From contig JABMCL010001163.1 in NCBI GenBank assembly GCA_018857735.1, positions 412,501 through 476,500 of the forward strand: DNA of 64,000 bases. Direction: 5' to 3'. The DNA is from Alviniconcha marisindica (taxonomy: Eukaryota; Mollusca; Gastropoda; Provannidae). Positions within the stretch are counted from its first letter, which is position 1; every line of letters starts with the position of its first letter. Both the position numbers and the translations under genes were made by a program. Shown piece after piece: positions 11,301-23,600 of this stretch. The notes below the pieces were generated by a model. It ran no database searches. It was not told the origin of the DNA and saw only the letters and a program-made list of their open reading frames with translations.

Positions 11301-14300
11301 GGTGTGTGTGAGGTGGAAGTGTTGAAAAAGACATTGAATGAAGTCTTGTGATGTATTCATATGAGTAGCAGGATTTCACTGTTTTCTTGGGTCTGTATAT
11401 TTCTAGTCAACCCGCTTGTTTTTGTAGTGTACGCTTTGGGCTCATGTTAGGTCTACATGCTTTATGAATACTGTTTAGCATTACATTAAGGCAATACTGA
11501 AATAAACCAGCATGCACTAAAATAGTAAGCAAAACAAACAAACATGTGAAGCACAGCTATTCTGCCTGAGAACAGAGCTGCCATATAAAAGTGATCAGTA
11601 ACATTCTAATAATAATACTATAGTCATCCCTCTTTCACAACCACTTTTGATTTCTAGGCTGGCCAGAAAACAGGGGTTCTGCTATGGTCTTGGCATGTTC
11701 CTCAGGACCAGGGCAGCATTGTGTTGGGAGTGCTGTCACATCACTGTGTTGCATTATTTATTGTCATGTCTTGTCATGTTCCTCAGGACCTGGGCAGTGT
11801 TATGTTAGAGTGTTGTCGTGTCACTGGTATATCATTGTCATGTCTTGGCATGTTCCTCAGGACTTGGGCAGTGTTATGTTAGAGTGTTGTCATGTCACTG
11901 GTATATCATTGTCATGTCTTGGCATGTTCCTCAGGACCTGGGCAGTGTTATGTTAGAGTGTTGTCATGTCATTGGTATATCAATGTCATGTCTTGGCATG
12001 TTCTCAGGACTTGGGCAGTGTTATGTCAGTGTTGTCATGTCGCTGGTATATCATTGTCATGTCTTGGCATGTTCCTCAGGACCTGGGTAACGTGGGGACT
12101 CGCAGCAAGAAGTTTGAGGCCAAGCTGATCATCCTGCGCCTCATGAGCGTTCTCCTGTCACGCACCAGGGGCACCTCCAAGTCCACTGGAGAGGTAGGCC
12201 ACGTCTCTCTCACCTCTGTCATACAGTCTGTCAGAAAATAGTTACAACCCTGTCTGTCTCTGGGTTTGTTCTTGTTTTTTCCTGCTATCTCTTTCTTCTT
12301 TTTTGCTTTGCTGTAAGTAGATTTACAGGTAGCCACAACAACATGTGTAGCTGAGAGCCAGCGTTTTGTTCTGGCGCTCTGGCCCTGCAGTGTGGATGGG
12401 TGTGATGATCAGAGCCTCGTTGTTGTTTGCAGTCATCCTTTGTGAGCAGCAAGACGGCGACTGCCCTGCTGTCCAGCGGCGCCATTCCCTACTGCCTGCA
12501 GGTGCTGCAGAAGCTGCTCCCTTTCTGGCGCCAGTACACCGGAACTGAGGTAACCGCTGATCTCCACCAGCAGGCTGTGTCTGTTACACACCTACATCTT
12601 GTTACATACATTTCTAAGGGACATAATGAAAACTTACGCAAGCTGGCAGAGTGGGAATGAGTGAAGTCAGGGATGAGGTGGGGGGGAGAGGGAGGAAGGC
12701 GGGAACAAAAGAAGTCCTGGCTAGGCTAGGAGGAAGGGAGGAACAAAGGCACTGTTATCACTAGAGATATGGGAGGGAGAAAGTTCTTGTTATCGCTATG
12801 CTGGAGAGGGGAGGGACAACGGCCTTGTTATCACTATGCTGGGGAGGGGAGGGACAAAGGCCTTGTTATCACTATGCTGGAGAGGGGAGGGACAAAGGCC
12901 TTGTTAACACTATACTGGGGAGGAACAAAGACCATGTTATCGCGAGGCTCGCAGGAGGGGAAGGGCAAAGACCATGTTATCGCTAGGCTCGCAGGAGGGG
13001 GAGGACAAAGACCATGTTATCGCTAGGCTCGGAGGAGGGGAAGGGGACAAAAACCAATGTTATCCAGCCAGGAGGTGTTGCTGCAAGGTTTCTTGTGTGT
13101 GTTTTTTGTGCAGGAGGAGTCGGCTGCAGTGTCTGGGCAGCTGCTGAAGCCCCACCCCGCTCACCCACCCCCTGACATGTCGCCCTTCTTCCTGCGTCAG
13201 TACGTCAAGTGTCATGCCAACGACATCTTCGAGGACTATCCCCAGCTCCTGACGGAGATGGTGCTGCGGCTTCCTTACCAGGTCAGAATTGTCTGGTGGT
13301 TTTCAGACACGTGAAGGAGGTCATTCAGATCTGTGTAGTGATTACTACCAGGTCAGAGTTCTCTGGTGGTTTTTAGACTCGTGAAGGTCATACAGATCTG
13401 TGTACTGGTTATTACCAGGTCAGATCTCTCCGGTGGTTTTCAGACACGTGAAGGAGGTCATTCAGATCTGTGTAGTGATTACTACCAGGTCAGAGTTCTC
13501 TGGTGGTTTTTAGACTTGTGAAGGTCATACAGATCTGTGTACTGGTTATTACCAGGTCAGATCTCTCTGGTGGTTTTCAGACACATGCAAAAATCATACA
13601 AGTCTAAGTAATATTCATTGCCCGGTCAGATTTCTCTGGTGCTTTGGGGACAGGTAAGAAAGTATATGCGTCAGTGCAATGTTCTTGATCGGGTCGTATT
13701 TCTATGATGCTTTTGAGACCCTTGAGAAGATCCTGCACATCTTTGTAAGTTTGTGATGAGGTTGGATTTGTGTGGTGTTTTTGAGACACATGATAAAAAG
13801 TCACGTACATCTGTGTAATGATCCTGACCAGCAGGTCAGGCTACTCTGGTGTTTCAAGACACACTGCTTGCAAGGTTCACATTTTGAAATCAGGTCAGTT
13901 TATTACTCCTGCATGCAGTTTACATTCGTATTCAGACTTTAAAAAAAAGGATGCTCTCTGGTGTGTTGTCTGTCATGGGGGGGGGGGGGGGGGTCCTGCT
14001 GCATGTCTTTCGCATGATGATGTTATGCCGCTTCCTTGACAACGACGTGGGCATGTAAACTGGTGATGAAGTGTTCATGTCTTGAACTTTCAGCTGAAGA
14101 AGATCGCCGAGTCAGGCCAGAAGATGCCTGGTGCTGTGTTCGACCCCACCTGGCATTCCGTTCTGTCAGAGGTGAGTGTATCTGCCTCAGATCAGTCACG
14201 GGTCGGTGTAGCCTCGTAACTGTAGTTGTTGAATAATGATAATGTAGGGGATTTGTATGGCGCCCACCTTCACACACAAGTCGGGAGCTCAGAGGACTTT

Positions 14301-14613
14301 AATGTAGCACTAACAATAATTACATGAACACACAAACTTATGGGCCAGGGTGTGTGTGTGTGTGTGGGGGGGGGGGGGGGTGGCACTTAAAAAAATAAAC
14401 AAAAACAAACAGACTCACAGTTTAGAAATATTTATTGAACAGGTGAGTTTGGGGCAGTATTCGCTTTTAGTCCCATTGGTTTGCAGTCCACAAATGGTGT
14501 GAGAATGCGTGTATGCCTGTGTATGGAATGAATTTGAAGCGTGCACTACTTTGGCATATCCAGGTATAAGTTCATTCCACACTATGCCAGTGTATATATG
14601 CACACGCACACAT

Positions 14614-14669
<56 letters not shown>

Positions 14670-17600
14670 CTTTGTACATGCTCTCATGTGTTTCTGTATG
14701 CATACATACCTGTGTGTGTGTGTGCACATGAGAATTAGGCAACAGTGAAATTGACCCTTGTATCTTTATATATATATATATCCTTGTTGTATTCATTGAC
14801 ACATCTGTGAACGTTTCTGTGTGTGCAGTACATGATGACCCAGCAGACTCCATTTGTGAAGCGGCAAGTGAGAAAGGTCAGTGCAGTGCTGCAGCAGTAG
14901 TCTCAAGTCTCTGCAAGGCGTTCACACAGCATGCACATCGCAGACAGTGTCTAGTTTGTCAATGACATTTCCATCATGCACAGTGTCTAGTTTGTCAGTG
15001 ACATTTCCATGGCATGCACAGCATAGACAGTGTCTGGTTTGTCAGTGACAAGGCATGTACACAGCATGCACAGCACAGTGTCTAGTTTGTCAATGACATT
15101 TCCATCACAGACGGTGTCTAGTTTGCCAGTGACATTTCCATGGCATGCACAGTGTCTAGTTTGTCAGTGACAAGGCATGTCCACAGCATGCACAGCGCAG
15201 AAACTGTCTATTTGGCAATGACATTTCCACAGCATGCACAGCACAGACAGTGTCTAGTTTGTCAGTGACATTTCCACAGCATGCACAGCACAGACACTGT
15301 CTAGTTTGTCAGTGACATTTCCACAGCATGCACAGCACAGACAGTGTCTAGTTTGTCAGTGACATTGCCACTGCATGCACAGCACAGACAGTGTCTAGTT
15401 TGTCAGTGACATTTCCACAGCATGCACAGCACAGACACTGTGTAGTTTGTCAGTGACATTTCCACAGCATGCACAGCACAGACAGTGTCTAGTTTGTCAG
15501 TGACATTTCCACTGCATGCACAGCACAGACAGTGTCTAGTTTGTCAGTGACATTTCCACAGCATGCACAGCACAGACACTGTGTAGTTTGTCAGTGACAT
15601 TTCCACTGCATGCACAGCACAGACAGTGTCTAGTTTGTCAGTGACATTTCCACTGCATGCACAGCACAGACAATTTCTAGTTTGTCGATGACAAGGCATT
15701 CGCACTGCACACACAGTGCGGACAGTGTCTAGTTTGTCAATGACATTTCCATCACAGATGGTGTCTAGTTTGCCAGTGATATTTCCATGGCATGCACAGC
15801 ACAGTGTCTAGTTTGTCAGTGACAAGGCACACGCACTGCATGCACAGCACAGACAGTGTCTAGTTTGTCAGTGACATTGCCACTGCACACACAGTGTGGA
15901 CAGTGTCTAGTTTGTCAGTGACAAGGCACACGCACTGCATGCACAGCACAGACGGCGGTCAAGTGACTTTTCACCGAGTTAAGGACGCCCTTAACAGTGG
16001 TTGCTCATTTCAAGGCCTGTTGCACATTCTGCACTATTTCTTCACTGAAGTAAGACTGCCAGGAACTGTAAACTGAGTATTTTAGCATGGTTATTTGTCA
16101 GCACAGTGTTCCTGGTAATGTGATGAAAAAAAAATCCAGAGAAAGGCAGTGACAGTTTCTGACTCAGATGCCTATTTTCGCGCAGCTTCTGCTGTTCATC
16201 TGCGGGTCGAAGGAGAAGTACCGACAGCTGCGGGACGAGCATGCAGTCGATTCACACCTGGCACCGGTCAGGGAGATCGGAGAGCAGGGAGGCTGGGAGC
16301 AGACTCTGGACCTGGCGCCACACAGCATTGTTCTGCCCTATGACACTCTGCTGACACTGGTGAGAGTTTGGTGTGTGTGTGTGTGTGAGGTTTCGTGTGT
16401 GTGTTTTGGGGGGGGGGGGGGGGGGGGTAGGTCAGAACATTGGAGAGGAGGAATGATGGGATCAGACTGGATGTGGCCCCACCCAGCAACGTTCTGCTCT
16501 ATAACACTGCTGACACTGGTGAGGTTTGGTGGGTGTGGTGTATGTGTGTTGGGGGTGGGGGTGGGGGGGTGGTAGGTCAGAACATTGGAGAGGATGATGA
16601 TGGGAGCAGACTGGATGTGGCCTCGCACAGCAACATTCTGCTCTATGACACTCTGCTGCTGACACTGGTGAGGTTTGGTGGGTGTGGTGTATGTGTGTGG
16701 TGGGGGGTGGGGGTAGGTCAGAACATTGGAGAGCAGGCAGGATGGGATCAGACTGGATCTGGCCCCGCGCAGCAACGTTCTGCTCTATGACACTCTGCTG
16801 ACACTGGTGAGGTTTGGTGGGTGTGGTGTATGTGTGTGTTGGGGGGTGGGGGGTAGGTCAGAACATTGGAGAGCAGGCAGGATGGGATCAGACTGGATCT
16901 GGCCCCGCGCAGCAACATTCTGCTCTATGACACTCTGCTCACACTGGTGAGGTTTGGTGTGTGTGTGTGGGGGGGTAGGTTAATGATGATTTGTAATAAT
17001 GATTTATGATTCATGGTTTGCATGATGATGGTAATTGCTGTAAATTGTATTACCTTTCAGAAGTTGATAATGAAGTGCAATCACTAAAAAAAAAAAAAAA
17101 TTGTGATGATGATTATGTTTCATGGGTAGAAAATGGTGGTAATTGCTGTAAACTGTCTTGCCTTTCAGATTGAACACCCGAAAGTTTGCTCTGAAATTGC
17201 TACATCCCCAGAGCAAGGAGTTGCTGTAATTTGTGTTACCTTTCAGAAGTTGATAATGAAGTGTGATCACTGTTTTTTAAATTTGTGATGATGATTATGT
17301 TTCATGGGTAGAAAATGATGGTAATTGCTGTAAATTGTCTTGCCTTTCAGATTGAACACCTGAAAGTTTGCTCTGAAATTGCTACATCCCGCCCGTACAA
17401 CTGGCAGACCTACTGTCGCCAACACCAAGGTAATAACACTGTTCTGCTCTTACAACACTTGCCAATGCTAAGGTGACAAATTGCAACATCACACCCTTAT
17501 TTATAGCTGTCACTGACATACAGGTAACAAATGGCAACACCCCACCCTTATTTATAGCTGTCACCAACACACAGGTAACAAACGGCAACATCCCACCCTT

Positions 17601-20600
17601 ACTTATAGTGTCACAAACACGCAAATTACAAAAAGCAACATCCTCCCTTATTTATAGCTGTCATCGACACACAAGTAACAAACGGCAACATTCCACTCTT
17701 ATTTATAGCTTTCACCTACGCATGAGTAACAAAAGGCAACATTCCACCCTTATTTATAGCTGTCACCAACACACAGGACCAGTAACAAACGGCAAATTCC
17801 ATCCTTACATATAGCTGTCACCAACACACAGGTAACAAACTGCAACACTGTACCTTTACAGTGACTGATTTTTGTGTTTGAGATGGGAATAATGTTTTGA
17901 GTGACTGCTTTCAGACACCCTGCCCTACATTGTGCGTGCCAGCATCGTGCTGGACGAAGGCGTGGCCCCTACCCTCCTCACCCTCCTGCAGGTGGCGCTG
18001 TGCGGGGTCAAGGGTCAGGGTGAAGGTCAGGGGGCAGTGGAGAGCTCCTCCAGCACCGCCAGCATCTCGCCTGTCAAGCCTGGTGCCAAGAAAGGTGAAG
18101 GTCACTCTTGGGGGGTTGGGGGAGTTGAGGTGGGGGTGGGGTGGGGTGGGGGAGGGGTTGTAGAGGTTTGCCATTGCGGTCAGCATTACAAACTGAGCCA
18201 TCTGCATTACAGACTGAACGGTCACTATTACAAGCTGAATGGTCACCATTACAGACTGAACAGTCACCATTACAGACTGAACGGTCACTATTACAGACTG
18301 AACAGTCACCATTACAGACTGAACGGTCACCATTACAGACTGAACAGTCACCATTACAGACTGAACAGTCACTATTACAGGCTGAACGGTCACCATTACA
18401 GACTGAACAATCACCATTACAGGCTGAACGGTCACCATTACAGACTGAACAGTCACCATTATAGACTGAACAGTCACCATTACTGGCTGAACAGTCACCA
18501 TTACAGACTGAACAGTCACCATTACAGACTGAACAGTCACTATTACAGGCTGAACAGTCACTATTACAGGCTGAACAGTCATCTTTACAGACTGAACAGT
18601 CACCATTGCAGACTGAAGTCACCATTACAGGCTAACAATTGCCATTACAGACTGAACAGTTGCCATTACAGACTGAACAGTAGCTATTCTGGACTAACAG
18701 TTGCCATTACAATCTGAACAGTTGCCTTTACAAACAATTGCCATTTTGAGCAGTTGCCATTACAGTCTGAACAATTGCCATTGCAGACTAACAACTGCCC
18801 CATTAGTGACAGTTACCATCACAGCTAGCATTACGGACTGAGAAGTCACTGTTACAGGCCAAACAGTCACCATTATGACTGAACAGTCCTCGTAAGACTA
18901 ACATTCTGCATTACTGACTCAACAGTCACCATCAGACACACTGAGCTGCAGTCATTAGAGATGGAGCATTACAGTGGCCCTTACAGAGTGCAGAATTGTA
19001 ATTACCACTGGCTTCTGGCTCAGTGGTGTTCGTGGAGAAAGCAGCCTGTCCCATGTTTAAGAGTGGAGAGAGCGGGCCGTCACACCTTTGTAGGTGGGGA
19101 GAACAAGCTGTCCCATCTTTGAGGCAGGAGAGAGCAGGCTGTCCCGTCTTTGGGGCAGGAGAGAGCAGGCTGTCCCATCTCTGAGGCAGGAGAGGGCAGA
19201 CTGTCCCATCTTTGAGGCAGAAGAGAGCAGGCTGTCCCATCTTTGAGGCAGGAGAGAGCAGGCTGTCCCATCTTTGAGGCAGAAGAGAGCAGGCTGTCCT
19301 ATCTTTGAGGCAAGAGAGAGAGATAACAGGCTGTCCCATCTGTGAAGCTCAGGAGAGCAGGCTGTCCCATCTCTGAGGCAGGATGCTGTCCCATCTTTGA
19401 GGCAGGAGAGAGCAGGCTGTCCCCTGTTTGAGGCAGGAGAGAGCAGGCTGTCCCATCTTTGAGGCAGGATGCCGTCCCATCTTTGAGGCAGGAGAGAGCA
19501 AGCTGTCCCCTGTTTGAGGCAGAAGAGAGCAGGCTGTCCCATCTTCTGGGCTGGGGGTTCCTTCTTTTTATGTTGGGCCAGCATTACAAGAATACACAAA
19601 CTGATTATTTTAGATTAGGTGACTCCCTCACTATTTAAGCTTGCTGATGCTTAGTGTATTAGCTTTGTCTTGCCCAGAGTGAATGTTGTGTTGACTTGCC
19701 GTTGAGCAAGCAGAATCGCTTTTTTGCCCTGCTGCCTGGGCCTGTTGCGCTTACTTATGAGGTAACGGAGAAACAGTGCTTAGCTGCATTTGCTTCTGGC
19801 TTGGTCAAGCAAGCATGGAACAAGTCCTTTTTATTTGGCAAGCAAGCATGGAACAACTCACTTTACTGGTCTCCGTTTTTTTTTCTTTTTTCTTTTTCCC
19901 CCCCCACTTCGCATATCTGCGCAGCTAGTGAAGCTTTGTTGTGGCTTCTTTTTTTTCCTTTTTCTTTTAAAACTATTTTTATTTCACATTCAATTGCTCA
20001 CTGTCCATGTGATAGACCTGACATTCCAGGATCTTACGAGATATTCCATTAAGAACGGATTTGTTGTACCACTATGGTTACTAACAGTCAGTAAAGTAAC
20101 AAGAAGACAGTAAAGTCTTTGGGGGCGAGGGGTGTCTCTGTACGCACGTAATTTTTTCAGTGTTAGAATGATGCTGGTGAATGAATTCTGTGGAAGATTT
20201 ATCAAGAGGAACACATTGCAGTGAGTGTGTTTCACTGAAGATTTCTGAAGAAAAACAGGTTGAACTGTTTTAAATGTATAGGGCCTTTAAAACAGAAGGA
20301 AAAAATCGACTAATTTGTTTTGTTCTTTTGGTTTTGATTTTTTCTCTCTCTCTTTTTCTCTTCTTCTTAAAAATGTCTTCCAGTCTTTTTGAGAATTTCT
20401 TTTTGTCTTCTTGAACACAGATCACATTTTAAATTCTTCCTGTACTTTCTTTCTTTATCCCGTCTTTTGAACTGTTTATTTGTTTCTGAACTGTGCTAGT
20501 TTGGTTTTTCTTCCTTTCTCTGTCGATTTCCTGTTGTATTTGTTTATTTTACTTTAATCTGTTGTTTATTTGTCTCGTTTGTTTATTACCGGTTGAGTGG

Positions 20601-23600
20601 GTGTAAAACACCAACTTACTTACTCGTTTGTTTATTTTACTTTAATCTGTTGTTTATTTGTCTCGTTTGTTTATTTTACTTCAGTTTGTGGTTTATTTGT
20701 CTCTTCTGTTTTGTCTTTGTTTTACTCTCTGTCTCTTTGTCTCTTGCTCCCTCTCTCTCTCTCTCCCTCTCTCTCTAAATAGAAATCAGATTTGTAGACT
20801 GCATGATAAACCAGTGAGTGTTGCCTATCAGTGCTTGCAGATGCTCAAAAATCCAAATCTAAGGCAAAGAAGAAAAAGAAGAAAGAAAGCAAGAAAGGTA
20901 GAGTGCAAAAGCCTTTCTCACACCCTCTGTTGTCTTTTGCTGTTTCACTCTTCTTCTTGTTATGCCACGTATTTTGTGTTGTTCTGTTGGACACTTTGAC
21001 TACTTTAGGGGGTGAGGGGGGTTGGGGGGGGGGGGGGGGGACTTTCGTCTGCACAGATGTTAGGTCTTGCTGTTTGTGGCAGTGTTTCTGTGGTATGGGT
21101 AGGTTGTATGTGCAGCATGCTGCCATATGGTACTGGTTTTTGCTGTGTTTTTTGTTGTTGTGTTTTTTTGGTTTATGTCTGTTCCTTTCTTACCATATTT
21201 TTCTTGAACCTTGTCTCAGTAAATCAGCTGGAATGGTCAGTGGTTGGTGCAGTGCTAATGTATCCTGTTTTTTTGTTTGTTTTTTTTCTTTTTTTAAAGG
21301 GGGCAGCATTGAATGGACTAGCTGCTTGAGAATTTGTGTTTGGTGTTTTATAGTTGTGTATTGATTGATTTTGTAGATTTGACTCGAAAAAGGGTTTGCA
21401 TCAGAAAAAAGGTTTGAAATATGCATTTGCGTATGGCAGAGTTCAAGTGTCCTTAGGCGACCCAGCATGTCATAGCCTTGTATGCTTTTTTAATCATGTT
21501 TAGTTACCATTGGAACAGACCCAACTGTTGACCGTTTGCAGAGTTCACTACAAACCTAACCATGTTTAGTTACCACAGGAACAGACCCAACTGTTGCCCA
21601 TTTGTAGAGTTCACTACAAATCGAACCATGTATAATTACCATAGAAACAGAGTCAACTGTTGCTCATTTGTAGAGTTCACTACAAATCTAACCATAATCA
21701 CCACAGGAACAGATGCACCTGTTTTGCCCATTTGTGGAGTTCACTACAAATCTAATCATGTTTAATCACCACAAGAACAGATGCATCTGTCTTTCCCACT
21801 CATAGAGTTCACTACAAATCTAACCATGTTTAATCACCACAGGAACAGATGCACCGGTTTTGCCCACGTGTAGAGTTCACTGCAAATCTAATCATGTTTA
21901 ATCACCACACAGGGGTGGGGATAGCTCAGTGGTTAGAGCGCCAGACTAGTGACTGAAAGGTTGCGGGTTCGAATCCCTGCAGGAGCAGCGGGAGAATTTT
22001 CTTCTCCAGGGTCGACTTTTGGTGCTGACTCTTATTTCGGTATCTGTTCCACCGCAGTAGCACGTAAAAGATCCCAGTCATTCTGCCGAAAGTGCAGGTG
22101 GCTGGTTACAGCTAAACACGCAAACACCTTACGTATGTGGCTTTGCATGAAGTGGCATGGTGCATAGTTGTATGGTGTACACAGAACTTGCGCCGAGATG
22201 GCTGCAGTTTCATGTGGCACCAGCCATGCCAGTGCTGTAAGTACACCACTTCGGTGGATATTCAAAAAAATGCGCTATAAAGCTAGTCACTCATGTAGAA
22301 CCACATGCAAGCGCAGTGAGTCTGCTCAAGAGAGCAGAGAATAGCGCTATATAAGCGATCAATCAAAAACACAGATGCATCTGTCTTTCCCACTCATAAG
22401 AGTTCACTACAAATCTAACCATGTTTAATTACCACTTGAACAGATGCACCTGTCTTACCCACTGATAGAGTTCACTACATGTATATATATAAGCACGTTT
22501 AATTACCGTAGGAACAGACCCACCTGCCTTGCCCACTAGTAACAGAGGTCAGCATCAATCTAACACATGTTTAATTACCACAGGAACGGATGCACCTGTC
22601 TTACCATTTGATAGAGTTCACTACCAATCTAAGCATGTTCAGTCACCATAGGAACAGACCCACCCGCCTTTCCTACTTGTAGAGGTCTACAAATGTAACA
22701 ATCAGAACACTTTGGAAGAAGCAACCGAAAAGAATGAGCAGAGAGAGAGAGAACTCAAACTCAAACACTTTATTTTACAAGGATTGTAGTTTAGGTTTAG
22801 TCAAAAACCTGTGTAACAACTATTCCTTGCTAAGCTACTAATGAGTAAATATAAAATTACAGGCATCATTTATGTACATATGGGCATGTTTAATTACCGA
22901 GAGAGAGAGAGCGAGCAGCCCCACCACTCTTGAACCTCCCATTCCCCTTGACCACCATGGCTGTTTTTGTTTCACTCGGCCTTCTTCTGCACCCCTGCAC
23001 CACTTGTTGACCCACCTTGCTACACGTTGCACTCCCCTTATAAATGTTGTTCAGTTTCCACTCTGTTGTTTGTTTTTGTTATTGTTTATTCAGTTTCCAC
23101 TCTGTTGTTTGTTTTTGTTATTGTTTGTTCAGTTTCCACTCTGTTGTTTGTTTTCGTTATTGTTTGTTTTTGTTTGTTTTGTTTTTACATTTGTATCTAG
23201 GCTTAGAAATGTCAGTGATTGTTGTGAGCTTTCTGTTTCATATTCCAACTACCAGTATACTGTTTTTTGCTCTTGGCTCAGTGTTGCTTAGCAAAAATAA
23301 GTGTTTTTTTGTTGTTGTTTTTTGTTTTTATGTTTTGACCTGTTGCATTATTCTCACTTTTTCTGTTTTTCTTTCTTGTTTGTTCTGTTGGGGGGTGGGC
23401 GGGTGGGGAGAGAAACTGTACAGCAAAGACAGCAGCATGTAGAAATAAAAATAGGTGAGCTGCAGGGGCAAGTCAGAAAACAGTCTCTTCCCACTTATAA
23501 AACAAACTGAAGCTGGAAGGGTCAGCTACCATTTGACTCTCGCAACAGCAAAAAATAGGAGCCAGTGTAATGGTTCGTATAAGGGCTGCCTGGCTGGCCA

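Noticed and set aside
14829..14876. Exon 12 as an alternative extension of exon 11
   Set aside because: Exon 11 ends at a good GTGAGT and exon 12 has its own GTGTGTGCAG acceptor. The join restores the vertebrate sequence exactly in register.
17169..17208. A functional alternative exon 14
   Set aside because: It has the acceptor and 39 of 40 matching bases, but no donor. The frame diverges at ATCCCCAGAG, so it is a duplicated fragment.
17911..18717. Overlapping + and - strand ORFs of 180-260 codons
   Set aside because: Created by the 21-bp array in intron 15. Only exon 15 (17915-18094) is genuine.
21912..21990. Functional tRNA gene
   Set aside because: A- and B-boxes are present, but the 3' side does not close the acceptor stem and continues into a SINE body that recurs at 63.6 kb.
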